NCBI GenBank assembly: GCA_947370975.1
Contig: CANBNG010000009.1
Location: 1-64,000, forward strand
DNA from: Beijerinckiaceae bacterium
GTDB lineage: Bacteria; Pseudomonadota; Alphaproteobacteria; Rhizobiales; Beijerinckiaceae
Direction: 5' to 3'
Length of the DNA stretch: 64,000 bases
Shown here: positions 9,031-17,465 of the stretch, one piece after another
Layout of the letters: every line of letters begins with the position of its first letter
Numbering within the stretch: the first letter of the stretch is position 1
Made by a program: the position numbers and the translations under genes
Notes under the pieces: generated by a model
Told to the model about the DNA's origin: nothing
Seen by the model: the letters and a program-made list of their open reading frames with translations, nothing else
Database searches by the model: none

Positions 9031-9917
9031 GCTGCGCGCTCCTTGACCTGCTGGCGCTCGTGGAGAACCAGCGGCACGATGAGGATGGCCAGCAGAACAA
9101 TGGCGACCGCGCTGGCGGCGGGCCAATCGCGATTTTCAAAAAACTCGTTCCACAGACTGCGTCCGATCATCAATGTATCGGAACCGCCCAGCAGATCGGG
9201 AATGACGAATTCACCCACAGCCGGAATGAAGACCAGCAGGAGACCGGCAAAAATCCCCGGCCAAGCCAGAGGACAGGTGATGCGCCAGAACGCGCGCAGG
9301 GGCGTTGCGCCAAGATCGGCAGCGGCTTCGAGCAAAGCCGGATCCTGCTTCTCGAGTGCGGTGTAAAGGGGCAGCACCATGAAGGGCAGATAGGAATAGA
9401 CAATGCCGATCAGCACCGCAGCCTCGGTTGCAAAGATCGACAGGGGCGCATGGATAAGGCCAAGCGACAGCAAGGCGTGATTGAGCAGGCCCTCATCTTT
9501 CAGGATCATGATCCACGCATAAATGCGGATCAGGAAACTCGTCCAGAATGGTGCAATCGCCAGCAGCACGAGCGCCGTGCGCCATTGGCGGGGCGCGCGC
9601 GTCATCGCATGGGCGAGCGGAAAACCGATGAGCAGCGTGAGCAAAGTCGCGATGGCTGCCAGACGCAGTGAGGATAAATAGGCGTCGAGATAGAGATCAT
9701 CAGAGAAGACCAGCGCATAAGCATCGAGCGTAAGGCGCGATAACTTATCCCACAGCCCCTGCCAGCCATCGGCCAATGAAAATACGGGCTCATAGGGCGG
9801 CTGCGCCACAAGCGGGCGCGAGACAGAGATTTTTGCGACCAGCGCAAAGGGCGCAAGAAAAAAGGCAAACAGCCAAAGCGCCGGGATGGCGAGAACGAGG
9901 CGGCGCAGCGGCCTCAT
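9027..9917 (-). CDS. potB: ABC transporter permease, PotB/PotH-like
   Basis: This 296-residue permease begins with a hydrophobic helix (LVLAIPALWLFAFFLAPFALVAKIS), typical of PotB/PotH, and has the EAA loop EAAADLGATPLRAFWRITCPLAWPG near residue 200. The ATG at 9917 gives an ATGA overlap with the ATPase gene's stop. An upstream in-frame ATG at 9938 lies inside the ATPase gene and is unlikely. It should form the membrane channel together with the following permease. Confidence 0.88.
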   Translation of the reverse strand: MRPLRRLVLAIPALWLFAFFLAPFALVAKISVSRPLVAQPPYEPVFSLADGWQGLWDKLSRLTLDAYALVFSDDLYLDAYLSSLRLAAIATLLTLLIGFPLAHAMTRAPRQWRTALVLLAIAPFWTSFLIRIYAWIMILKDEGLLNHALLSLGLIHAPLSIFATEAAVLIGIVYSYLPFMVLPLYTALEKQDPALLEAAADLGATPLRAFWRITCPLAWPGIFAGLLLVFIPAVGEFVIPDLLGGSDTLMIGRSLWNEFFENRDWPAASAVAIVLLAILIVPLVLHERQQVKERAA

Positions 9918-10999
9918 CGCACCAAAGCCCGCGCGCATTCAGGCGCGAAAGCCACAAAGACCCGCGCGCCACGATCGTATGTCGCAGTTCCTGCGGCAAT
10001 TGGCTGGCGCACATGCACGATATCGCCGCCATCCAGCCGCACGCGCCAGGAACTCATGCCTTCGCGAAAGACGTGATCGGTGATCTCGCCCGGCGCGCCA
10101 TTGGTGACAAGCTGGCTCGGCGGACCAAGACGCAGGTTTTCGGGCCGTATCGAGACGACAACCCGCGTACCCAGTGCCGGATGCTCGCGGCAGCCAGCCT
10201 CAAGCGCGAGCCCCGAATGCGTCTGCACTTCCACGCCGCCCGGCATGAAATGCGTGACGCGCCCGTCAAAGAAATTGGTCTCGCCGACAAAGCCCGCGAC
10301 ATGGCGCGAGACAGGCTCTTCGTAGACTTGGCGCGGCGTGCCGATCTGTTCGATGACGCCTGCATGCATCACCGCCATGCGATGGGCCATCACCATGGCT
10401 TCGTCCTGATCGTGCGTGACGACGACAAAACTCGTGCCCGTATCGCGCTGCGCGGCCATCAGCTGGAATTGCGTCTCATGCCTGAGCTTGCGATCGAGCG
10501 CTGCGAGGGGTTCATCGAGGAGCAGAAGTTTTGGCCGTTTGACGAGCGCACGCGCCAGAGCCACGCGCTGCCGCTGGCCACCTGAAAGCTGATCGGGCCG
10601 GCGCTCGCCCAGCCCCTCCATTTGCACGAGCCCCAGCATGTCGGCAACGCGCGTGGCGATCTCCTTGCGCGGCAGGTTTTCCTGCACGAGGCCAAAGCCG
10701 ATATTCTTGGCAACGCTCATATGGGGAAAGAGCGCATAGGATTGGAACATCATGTTCACCGGCCGCAGATGGGGCGGCAGATGCGTGATGTCCACGCTAT
10801 CGAGCAGGATACGACCGGCATCCGGCTTCTCAAGCCCTGCGATGAGGCGCATCAGCGTGGTCTTGCCACAGCCAGATGGGCCGAGCAGCGCAAAAAATTC
10901 GTTCGCCGCAATGTCGAGGCTCAGCTCACGAAGTGCTGTGACCTCGCCATAGCTTTTCGAGACGCGCTCGATGCGAAGAAGAGGCTTTTGCGCGTCCAA
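9914..10999 (-). CDS. potA: ABC transporter ATP-binding protein, PotA-like
   Basis: This 361-residue ATPase powers the importer encoded by the next two genes. It carries Walker A GPSGCGKTT, Q-loop (NMMFQSYALFPHM), signature LSGGQRQR, Walker B LLLLDEPLAALD and switch VTHDQDEA, followed by a C-terminal TOBE domain (about residues 280-355), as in PotA/PotG. It is the first gene of a three-gene operon. The periplasmic binding protein gene that normally accompanies such operons is not next to it: upstream lies folD, downstream AsmA. Confidence 0.92.
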   Translation of the reverse strand: MDAQKPLLRIERVSKSYGEVTALRELSLDIAANEFFALLGPSGCGKTTLMRLIAGLEKPDAGRILLDSVDITHLPPHLRPVNMMFQSYALFPHMSVAKNIGFGLVQENLPRKEIATRVADMLGLVQMEGLGERRPDQLSGGQRQRVALARALVKRPKLLLLDEPLAALDRKLRHETQFQLMAAQRDTGTSFVVVTHDQDEAMVMAHRMAVMHAGVIEQIGTPRQVYEEPVSRHVAGFVGETNFFDGRVTHFMPGGVEVQTHSGLALEAGCREHPALGTRVVVSIRPENLRLGPPSQLVTNGAPGEITDHVFREGMSSWRVRLDGGDIVHVRQPIAAGTATYDRGARVFVAFAPECARALVR

Positions 11000-11056
11000 T
11001 CAGGTCAGCCCCATTCTCGCAAGGTCATTACAGGATGCGCGAGCACGCGCCGCGCA

Positions 11057-11968
11057 TCAAGCCTTGCGCCGCGCCGCACTCAGCGTGTTGGACATCAGCA
11101 TGGCAATGGTCATCGGGCCAACGCCGCCGGGCACCGGCGTGATGGCGGCAGCGCGCGCGGCAGCAGCTGCAAACTCGACATCGCCGACGAGGCGGGTCTT
11201 GGGCTGGCCCTGCGCCGTGAGCCCCTCGCCCGCCACCCGATTGATGCCGACATCGATGACAATTGCGCCGGGCTTGATCCATGCGCCCTTGATCATTTCA
11301 GGAATGCCGACGGCGGCAACGACAATATCGGCGCGCGCAATGACGCCGGCGAGATCGCGCGTGCGCGAATGGGCAATCGTCACCGTCGCACTCTCGGCCA
11401 GCAGCAATTGCGCCATCGGCTTGCCCACAATATTGGAGCGCCCCACCACCACAGCATCGAGACCAGCAATTGAAATGCCGAGTTCCTTGGCGGCCGTCTG
11501 CAACAGAATGAGCGAGCCAGCCGGCGTGCAAGGCACGAGCGCGCGCTTGCGATCCCCGATGGCGAGCAGGCCGGCATTCACCGGATGAAAGCCATCGACA
11601 TCCTTTGCCGGCGAAATGGTTTCCAGCACGAGCTGGGAATCGATCTGGGGCGGCAGCGGCAATTGCACGAGAATGCCGTGAATCGCCGGATCGGCATTGA
11701 GTGTCTGCACGAGGGCGATGAGATCGGCCTGCGTGGTCTCGCGTGGCAGCGTGTGCTGCACGGAATGAAAGCCGCAGGTCTCCGCAGCCCTGCCCTTGGA
11801 TTTCACATAGACCTGGCTTGCGGGATCTTCACCCACCAGCACGACGGCAAGCCCGGGCTTGAGGCCGAGCGCTGCAACCTCAGTCGCCACACCTTCCAGA
11901 ACACCGGCGGCAACCGCCTTGCCATCGATGATGAGCGCACCACTTTCGGACTTGATGAGAAAAGTCAT
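11057..11968 (-). CDS. folD: Bifunctional methylenetetrahydrofolate dehydrogenase/methenyltetrahydrofolate cyclohydrolase FolD
   Basis: FolD interconverts 5,10-methylene-, 5,10-methenyl- and 10-formyl-tetrahydrofolate in the cytoplasm with NADP. The 303-residue protein contains the catalytic pair Y54/K56 in the YVKSKGRAAE motif, the family signature HGILVQLPLPPQ, and the Rossmann motif VVGRSNIVGKP near residue 165. The C terminus has the PVPGGVGPMTIAML motif. ATG at 11968 has AGGAG nine bases upstream; the ATG at 11974 is too close to it. The length is normal. It is transcribed alone, 57 bases upstream of the Pot-like operon. Confidence 0.97.
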   Translation of the reverse strand: MTFLIKSESGALIIDGKAVAAGVLEGVATEVAALGLKPGLAVVLVGEDPASQVYVKSKGRAAETCGFHSVQHTLPRETTQADLIALVQTLNADPAIHGILVQLPLPPQIDSQLVLETISPAKDVDGFHPVNAGLLAIGDRKRALVPCTPAGSLILLQTAAKELGISIAGLDAVVVGRSNIVGKPMAQLLLAESATVTIAHSRTRDLAGVIARADIVVAAVGIPEMIKGAWIKPGAIVIDVGINRVAGEGLTAQGQPKTRLVGDVEFAAAAARAAAITPVPGGVGPMTIAMLMSNTLSAARRKA

Positions 11969-12004
11969 GCGCATGATCTCCTGAAAGGGCCAGAAGCCGC
12001 TCTT

Positions 12005-12889
12005 TTAGGGGCTCGTGCCACCCGTGCCAAGCTCTTGCCATGTGTAGCAGAGCCGATGACGCCGCATCGCCCCTGCTGCGAGGTGAATCATCGAGGGCCG
12101 CGTGTGGAAATCGCCCTCAAAACCCTCAAGATCGCCGGTCCCGGTCCAGGATTCGATGGCGATAAAAGGCGCGCTCTCCTTGTTCCAGAGGACCAGATGG
12201 GGGAAGTCGGGCGCGTCAATCGTGAGCCGCCCCTTTGGCCCCTCGAAGGAAAAGCTCCGGCTTTTGGTATCGAGGAAGCACAAGGCTTCGGCGGCAAAGA
12301 GATCCGGGATGAGATCGAGCTGGCAGCTCTTGAGCGGCACGGGGCGACGGCGCGGCGAAAACAGCCCGCCCGGCGCGATGATCGGCACTTCCGCGCGTTC
12401 CTGCGCGCCAAAGACAAAGCGATGGGAGCCATCGCCATGGCGCCAGACAAAGCCCGGATGCAGCCCGCAGGCATAGGGCATCGGGTCATCGCCCCGGTTC
12501 TCGACGCCAATCTCGGCATGCAGCGACTGGGCGGTGAGCCGCCAGGTCACGCTCAGGCGAAAGGCGAAGGGATAGAAGCCTCGCGTCGCCGCGTCATCGC
12601 AAAGGGAAAAACAGATTTCATCGTCGCGCGTCTGCGTGGGCACAAAATGCGACTGCGCGGCAAAGCCATGCACGGGCATGTCATAACGCGTGTCGCCAAT
12701 GCGGATTGCGCCCCCGCGCGACCAGCCACATGTGGGAAAGAGCAGCGGTGACACACCGGGCCAGATATCGGCCTCGCCCGACCACAGGCGTGCGTTTCCA
12801 TTCACGCTCCACGCGCGACATTCTGCGCCAAGCGCAAAAAAGCGGGCGCTTGAACCGCCCGCTCGCAAGATGAAGGAATCGTCTGGCAT
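12005..12889 (-). CDS. Aldose 1-epimerase family protein (galactose mutarotase-like)
   Basis: This 294-residue protein has the galactose-mutarotase-like beta-sandwich pattern: a PLLFPTCGWSR segment, MPVHGFAAQSHF with the conserved His of the HGF motif, then CGLHPGFVW (second conserved His) and LVLWNKES toward the end. These match the LacX/YphB-type subgroup more than canonical GalM. It would interconvert sugar anomers or bind sugars; the substrate is unknown. It is separated from folD by 36 bases, so the two could be co-transcribed, though no functional link is evident. Confidence 0.82.
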   Translation of the reverse strand: MPDDSFILRAGGSSARFFALGAECRAWSVNGNARLWSGEADIWPGVSPLLFPTCGWSRGGAIRIGDTRYDMPVHGFAAQSHFVPTQTRDDEICFSLCDDAATRGFYPFAFRLSVTWRLTAQSLHAEIGVENRGDDPMPYACGLHPGFVWRHGDGSHRFVFGAQERAEVPIIAPGGLFSPRRRPVPLKSCQLDLIPDLFAAEALCFLDTKSRSFSFEGPKGRLTIDAPDFPHLVLWNKESAPFIAIESWTGTGDLEGFEGDFHTRPSMIHLAAGAMRRHRLCYTWQELGTGGTSP

Positions 12890-12934
12890 GGCTCCCCTTC
12901 CACCTCACGAAAGAGGCGGAAGCTGAAGCGCGCG

Positions 12935-13696
12935 TCAAGCACCGCTGCGCGAGGTGTCGCGATGACCCATGCCCGCCGAAATCGTTTCGGAGGGGCGCGC
13001 GCCGCCCGAACCTGACGACACGCCAAGCGCAGATGCGCCCGGCGTCGCGTGGGAACCTTGTGTCGGCGAAGGACCGCCGCTTGCGTGGCTTTCCGGCTCA
13101 GCGGAAAATTCACGGCTTGCGACATCTGCCGCTTTGCTCGCGGCATGTTTGGCGCGCTCGATCGTATCGGATGCGGAGGAGCGCGCCTCGTCGCGCAGTC
13201 GCCGTGCGGCATCGCCCATATATTCATCTTCCATCTGCGTGCGCGGCAGCATGGCGGCAAGCGCAGCGCCTGCCAGAAGGCCCAGAGCGCCAAGCACAAG
13301 TGGCTGTTCGGAGGCGAGCATCGAAAGACCGGAGCGGGCGCGCTGCGAAACATCGCTCGCGCGGTCGCTGAGGTCCGAGACGCCTTCGACAAACATCTCG
13401 GAGGCCGACGACATGCTCTCCGCCACATTGTCACGCAAAGCCGCCGCCTGCTCCGAAATCGGTCCGCGTGCAGAGGAGGAGCGCCGCGTGCGATACTCAT
13501 CCGCATCATAGCCAAAGCCAGCTGTGGGGTCGGCCACACGCCGTATCAGATCGCCCTCCGTATCGTCGCGATAGAGACCATAGCCGCCGTAATAGCCATC
13601 ATGGCGAAAGCTGCGGCTGATCATGAGCCCGAGGCCCGTGCCGATAAGAAGAAGCGGCAGTGGATTATCACGCATCTGTGCGCCGATATTGGTCAT
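12935..13696 (-). CDS. DUF3618-C-like envelope protein lacking the DUF3618 N-terminal part
   Basis: This 253-residue protein opens with MTNIGAQMRDNPLPLLLIGTGLGLMI, the membrane-seeking segment that in DUF3618 proteins follows a long charged N-terminal region; here that region is missing. After a Tyr/Gly-rich patch (GYYGGYGLY) comes a helical, Ala/Ser-rich stretch and a second hydrophobic helix (VLGALGLLAGAALAAMLP, about residues 138-155). The C-terminal 80 residues are low-complexity Ser/Gly/Ala. An AGGTG site supports the ATG at 13696. It is the third gene of an operon with a holin-family protein and another membrane protein, a set common in alphaproteobacteria and of unclear envelope-stress role. 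Confidence 0.65.
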   Translation of the reverse strand: MTNIGAQMRDNPLPLLLIGTGLGLMISRSFRHDGYYGGYGLYRDDTEGDLIRRVADPTAGFGYDADEYRTRRSSSARGPISEQAAALRDNVAESMSSASEMFVEGVSDLSDRASDVSQRARSGLSMLASEQPLVLGALGLLAGAALAAMLPRTQMEDEYMGDAARRLRDEARSSASDTIERAKHAASKAADVASREFSAEPESHASGGPSPTQGSHATPGASALGVSSGSGGARPSETISAGMGHRDTSRSGA

Positions 13697-13753
13697 CTTG
13701 GCACCTGTGTCTCACGGGAAAGAAATCCGCCGCAGGCTTGCGGCAGCGCGGGT

Positions 13754-14152
13754 TTAACGTCCTGACGCGACCTGGCGGGCCATGGAGACATCGCGATTGA
13801 TCTGTTCAAGCGCGCGCTGGGGCGCCATGTTCTCGGGCGCAAGCGCTCTCTTGCCCGCCAGAAACAGCACGAGCCCGATCAGCGCCGAGACAATGCCCAT
13901 GGCGATGCTCGACGCCAGCGGCGAAAAGCCAGTCTGCACGAGATACACAACGCCCGTCTGCAACAGCAGCATCAGCGCGCCGATCATGAACACCGCCGCC
14001 ATCACCATCATGCCGATGGCTGCGACCGTGTGATTGATCTTCTGGTTCATTTCAGCGCGCAGCAGCCTGGCTTCGGTGGAAACCAGGCCCGTGGCCTCGC
14101 TGAAGGCGTCCGAAATGAGTTCGATGGTGGATCGCCGCGTATCGCCCGTCAT
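13754..14152 (-). CDS. Phage holin family protein (PF07332-type)
   Basis: This 132-residue protein has an amphipathic N-terminal helix (STIELISDAFSEATGLVSTEARLLRAEM), two membrane helices (about residues 40-70 and 77-105) and a short charged tail. This is the pattern of the chromosomal 'phage holin' family that is not phage-borne. Its ATG overlaps the stop of the preceding gene (ATGA). The role is unknown; the genomic setting with DUF3618-like proteins is widespread and suggests envelope maintenance. No phage genes are nearby. Confidence 0.8.
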   Translation of the reverse strand: MTGDTRRSTIELISDAFSEATGLVSTEARLLRAEMNQKINHTVAAIGMMVMAAVFMIGALMLLLQTGVVYLVQTGFSPLASSIAMGIVSALIGLVLFLAGKRALAPENMAPQRALEQINRDVSMARQVASGR

Positions 14153-14667
14153 GAATCACCTCTGCCCTGCAGGTTGGCGCTTGCGCCGGGATTTGTGAGA
14201 CTTGCATTTCGGCGCGTGGAGAAAGCTGGCCTCTGCATGCCGCCTGCGCCCCCCTGTGCGGCATTGAGAAAGCGAAACAGGGCAAAGCCCGCCAGCATGG
14301 AGCCCGCGAAAAATACCCCCGGACTGCGCCGCGCCATATCGACCACGGCCTGGCCCAGATCATCAACCGAGCGCGCATCGAGATCGCGCGTGAACCCTTC
14401 AAGGCTGGAGGCAGCACCCCGCACATAGCGCGCGACTTCGGGCGATTCCTCCTCGATATTTCCGGCGGCCGAGCGAATGGCCCGGGCCACGCCCATGACC
14501 TTTTCCACGCCCGCGCTCTTCTGCGCTTCCGCAGCATCCTTGAGCTTGGCGCCGACATCTTGCGCGAGCCTCGCCGGATCAAGTCCGACTTCAGCTGCAG
14601 CAATGCGGGCCGATTCGAGAACGCCTGTTGTGCCCGACGTCGTGTTGCTCATGCCCATTGACCCCAT
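14149..14667 (-). CDS. Hypothetical membrane-associated protein, first gene of holin/DUF3618-like operon
   Basis: This 172-residue protein is mostly Ala-rich amphipathic helix with one hydrophobic segment near residues 117-133 (GVFFAGSMLAGFALFRFLN), preceded by MARRSP. It resembles the helix-plus-anchor proteins that accompany holin-family and DUF3618 genes. It overlaps the holin gene by ATGA. The start is uncertain: ATGs at 14667, 14658 and 14652 are in frame, and none has a strong ribosome binding site. I do not recognise a named family. Confidence 0.65.
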   Translation of the reverse strand: MGSMGMSNTTSGTTGVLESARIAAAEVGLDPARLAQDVGAKLKDAAEAQKSAGVEKVMGVARAIRSAAGNIEEESPEVARYVRGAASSLEGFTRDLDARSVDDLGQAVVDMARRSPGVFFAGSMLAGFALFRFLNAAQGGAGGMQRPAFSTRRNASLTNPGASANLQGRGDS

Positions 14668-14777
14668 TCGAGTGCCGACTGGGCATGAAACTCACGATTT
14701 CCGTCTTTGTTCCGCTCTTGCTGCCCTTGGACAGGAGGGGATATCCTCAAGCCAACAAAATATGGGAGGATCAGGAC

Positions 14778-15296
14778 ATGACGCGGGCACTGGAACATTT
14801 CGGCAGACAGAGCAGCCGTATTCTGGCCGAGCAGCCGCTCGACATTGCGCTCGAGCGCATGGCCACGGGCCTCGCACTCCTCGTCGCCGATCCCGATTTC
14901 GTTGCCTTTGCCTTCAGTGCGGACGACCCGCCGGGCAAACGCGAATTGCTGCATGACCCCGAGACCGGCTTCTATCTTTTCGCCCATGTCCAGAAGGGCG
15001 GAAAATCGGGCAAGCCGCACGATCACGGCGCGTCCTGGGCGATCTATGCCAATGTCACCAATCACACCGACATGACCGAATGGACGCGCGTGAACCCGCC
15101 CGAGGAAGAGCGAGCCGTGCTCAAGGCAGGCGACCGTTACGCGCTGAAGGCGGGGGAAACCAAAGCCTATGGGCCCGGCACAATCCACTCGACCGCGCAT
15201 CCACTGGACGCCTGGGTGCTACGCATGACCGGGACCGATCTCGACACGATCCCGCGCTATCATTTCTCGGCACGGCGCGATGAAATTCTGGACTAG
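14778..15296 (+). CDS. Cupin-fold protein, cysteine-dioxygenase-like
   Basis: This 172-residue protein carries KPHDHGASWAIYANV, close to the metal-binding first cupin motif of cysteine dioxygenase-type proteins, followed by a Glu-containing strand (NHTDMTEWTRV) and a later GPGTIHSTAHP His that fits the second cupin motif. It is probably a cytoplasmic mononuclear iron enzyme or metal-binding protein; the substrate is unknown. The ATG at 14778 has GGGAGGA upstream, so longer in-frame starts back to 14628 are rejected. The next gene, an alpha/beta hydrolase, starts 101 bases downstream in the same direction. Confidence 0.7.
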   Translation: MTRALEHFGRQSSRILAEQPLDIALERMATGLALLVADPDFVAFAFSADDPPGKRELLHDPETGFYLFAHVQKGGKSGKPHDHGASWAIYANVTNHTDMTEWTRVNPPEEERAVLKAGDRYALKAGETKAYGPGTIHSTAHPLDAWVLRMTGTDLDTIPRYHFSARRDEILD

Positions 15297-15397
15297 TCCG
15301 GCGCATGGTTGCGGGGTGACCGCGCCTGCAACTTTCTGCTAATCAGATGCCAGCTTCGCCCCGCGGCGAAGATGATCCTCGAACCCATTGGACGGAC

Positions 15398-16177
15398 ATG
15401 TTCGCAACAACACGTGACGGCACGCGCCTCGGCTATACGATCCTCGGCGACGCCAATGCGCCGAAAAAAGTCGCTTTGATTCATTCGCTGGCGATGGACC
15501 GCGCCTTCTGGATGCCTGTCGCAGAAAAGCTTGCGCATGAGGCCGCCGTACTGGTGATCGATTGCCGCGGTCACGGCAAGTCGGACAAGCCGAAGGGCCC
15601 CTATTCCGTCGAGCAATTTGCAGACGACCTCGCCGACGTCATGGACGCCATCGGCTGGAAGCAGGCGACGATCGGCGGCTGCTCGATGGGCGGCTGCGTG
15701 ACGCTCGCCTTTGCAATCCGCCATCCCGAGCGCGTGAAAAGCCTCGGCCTGTTCGACACGACGGCTTGCTACAATGATCTCGCCGCCTGGGAAGAGCGCG
15801 CCGAAAAGGGCGTGTCGGGCGGCCTCTCGGTGCTCATCCCCTTCCAGAAGACGCGCTGGTTCTCGGACAAATTCAACGCCGAGCATCCCGATGTCGTGCA
15901 GCAATGCGTCGATGTCTTCGTGGCAAACGAGCCGCACGCCTATCACGCATCATGCCTGCTGCTCGGCCATGCTGACATGCGCGCAGGTCTCGCCAGCATC
16001 AACGTGCCGACGCGCATCGCTGTGGGCGAAGAGGATTACGCAACGCCGCCCGCCATGGCCGAAGAGATGCACCGCGGCATCAAGGGCTCCACGATGAGCG
16101 TGATCCCCGGCGCGCGGCATCTGTCGCCAATGGAAGTGCCCGATGTGATCGCCGGCAAACTGCGCGAGATACTCTGA
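15398..16177 (+). CDS. Alpha/beta hydrolase, 3-oxoadipate enol-lactonase-like
   Basis: This 259-residue cytoplasmic hydrolase has the oxyanion region VALIHSLAMD, the DCRGHGKSDKP motif, and the nucleophile elbow GGCSMGG with Ser96; the acid is probably in the VGEEDYATPP segment and the His is in GARHLSPMEVP. The organisation matches PcaD-like lactonases and related esterases. The elbow Gly-Cys-Ser-Met-Gly is a usual variant. An upstream start at 15347 would add 17 residues and is less likely. No beta-ketoadipate genes are adjacent, so lactonase function is only a family guess. Confidence 0.82.
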   Translation: MFATTRDGTRLGYTILGDANAPKKVALIHSLAMDRAFWMPVAEKLAHEAAVLVIDCRGHGKSDKPKGPYSVEQFADDLADVMDAIGWKQATIGGCSMGGCVTLAFAIRHPERVKSLGLFDTTACYNDLAAWEERAEKGVSGGLSVLIPFQKTRWFSDKFNAEHPDVVQQCVDVFVANEPHAYHASCLLLGHADMRAGLASINVPTRIAVGEEDYATPPAMAEEMHRGIKGSTMSVIPGARHLSPMEVPDVIAGKLREIL

Positions 16178-16178
16178 T

Positions 16179-16262
16179 CGTCATTGCGAGGAGCGCAGCG
16201 ACGCGGCAATCCATCTGGCAACACGCAGCCTCTGGATTGCTTCGCTGCTCGTCGTCATGACG
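16179..16262. repeat. Family A dispersed palindrome, copy 1
   Basis: The unit begins CGTCATTGCGAGGAGCGCAG immediately after the hydrolase stop and ends with the inverted arm ...GGATTGCTTCGCTGCTCGTCGTCATGACG. The same two arms recur at 17371, 43428, 54545 and 60429. The shape (inverted arms around a short variable centre, always between genes) fits a REP/BIME-type element. Confidence 0.8.
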
Positions 16263-16281
16263 GCACGCGAGAGAGGCGAAA

Positions 16282-16308
16282 TCTCCCTCTCCAATTTGGA
16301 GAGGGAGA
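16282..16308 (-). terminator. Hairpin after the Bug-type binding protein gene
   Basis: A perfect 11-bp stem (TCTCCCTCTCC/GGAGAGGGAGA) with a 5-base loop lies 7 bases beyond the stop codon of the minus-strand gene and is followed on that strand by TTT. It could act as terminator; it also resembles a half unit of repeat family B. Confidence 0.55.
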
Positions 16309-16314
16309 CGCTGC

Positions 16315-17352
16315 TTACTTCGAGCGCGCCAGCGCTGCCTTCACGCGTTCGATCACCGAGGGCGGCGTCGCATACATGTCGGCCACGATTTTCTGCACGG
16401 CGAGACCGTTGCTGGGTACGACATCGATCGTCATCTTGTCGGCATCGGCCAGCAGGTCGGGATCGGCCATCGTTTCGTCGAAAGCCTTGCGCACCACGGC
16501 GACGCGTTCGGGCGCGACATTGGGCGGCAGGATGAAGGGCCGCGCGAAGGCATTCTGTCCGTAGAACATCTGCATGGCCGCACGCTCGTCATCGTTGCGC
16601 GCGAGCGAAATCATCAGCGGCACGCCGGCGGCGTTGAGCACGGGATGGCCGGTCATGTCTTCCTGCGCAAAAATGCGCGCGAAGGGATTGCCGGTCAGAA
16701 TGTCGGGATATTGCACCTTCACGGTCGAGAAACCGAGGCCGCAAATGCCCTGCACTTCGCCACTCTCGATGCCCATCGTCACTTCGCGCGAGCCCTTGTA
16801 GCCTGCGACGAGCTTCAGCTTGGTATCAAGAACACCATTGGCGATCTTGGGGAAGTCGGCGGTCGTGCTGCCGGGCGCGGTCGCGCCAATGATGAGCTCC
16901 TTGGTGCGGAGATCTTCCAGCTTCGAGACGCCGGCATCCTTGCGCAGCACGCAGACGAGCACTTCAGAATGGGCGTTGCCGACATAGTTGAACTTGGTCG
17001 CGTCATAGCCGCGCTGCACGCCCTCGGTCAGCAGCGGATCGACGATCACGCTCGGGAAGGTCACGCCCATCATCGTGCCGTCCTTGGGCGCGATATTATA
17101 GAGATGGCTGGCGACAATATTGCCGCCCGCGCCCGGCATGTTCTGCACGATGACCGTCGGATTGCCGGGAATGTGCTTCTGGAAATGGCGCCCAACGAGA
17201 CGCGCGTAAGTGTCGAGCCCGCCACCCGTCGAGGAGGCCACGAGAATGGTGACAGTCTTGCCCTTGTAAAAGGACGCTGCGTCGAAGCTCTGGGCGGTGG
17301 CGGATGTGGCGAGTGCGGCGAAAATGGCGGTTGCGGCGAATTTCTTGAGCAT
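16315..17352 (-). CDS. Tripartite tricarboxylate transporter (TTT) substrate-binding protein, Bug family
   Basis: This 345-residue periplasmic protein starts with a signal peptide (MLKKFAATAIFAALATSATA, cleavage after AQ or ATA). The mature part has the Bug/TctC pattern: YKGKTVTILVASSTGGGLD (ligand-binding loop), HIPGNPTVIVQNMPGAGG, and a conserved GATAPGSTTAD segment. Such proteins bind organic or aromatic acids for TctAB. The ATG at 17352 has GGAGGGCGT upstream; the frame stays open upstream only because it runs through a dispersed repeat. No TctA/TctB genes adjoin, so it is an orphan. Its neighbours, a molybdenum hydroxylase and UbiD, suggest an aromatic or heterocyclic acid. Confidence 0.9.
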   Translation of the reverse strand: MLKKFAATAIFAALATSATAQSFDAASFYKGKTVTILVASSTGGGLDTYARLVGRHFQKHIPGNPTVIVQNMPGAGGNIVASHLYNIAPKDGTMMGVTFPSVIVDPLLTEGVQRGYDATKFNYVGNAHSEVLVCVLRKDAGVSKLEDLRTKELIIGATAPGSTTADFPKIANGVLDTKLKLVAGYKGSREVTMGIESGEVQGICGLGFSTVKVQYPDILTGNPFARIFAQEDMTGHPVLNAAGVPLMISLARNDDERAAMQMFYGQNAFARPFILPPNVAPERVAVVRKAFDETMADPDLLADADKMTIDVVPSNGLAVQKIVADMYATPPSVIERVKAALARSK

Positions 17353-17370
17353 GACGCCCTCCGTTGGTTT

Positions 17371-17456
17371 CGTCATTGCGAGGAGCCGAAGGCGACGTGG
17401 CAATCCACGGCTGCCGCGAGATGGATTGCCGCGTCGCTTCGCTCCTCGCAATGACG
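17371..17456. repeat. Family A dispersed palindrome, copy 2
   Basis: Outer arms CGTCATTGCGAGGAGC and GCTCCTCGCAATGACG are perfect inverted repeats about 85 bases apart, with inner GGCAATCCA and TGGATTGCC arms. It lies exactly between the binding-protein gene and the FAD subunit gene. Confidence 0.85.
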
Positions 17457-17465
17457 AGGCTGAGT

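Noticed and set aside
13754..14152. Prophage remnant suggested by a holin-family protein
   Set aside because: This family is commonly chromosomal; no other phage gene or attachment site is nearby.
16179..17456. CRISPR-like or integron-like array from repeated units
   Set aside because: Only two units 1.2 kb apart with a gene between; arms are inverted and no spacers or cas/integrase genes exist.
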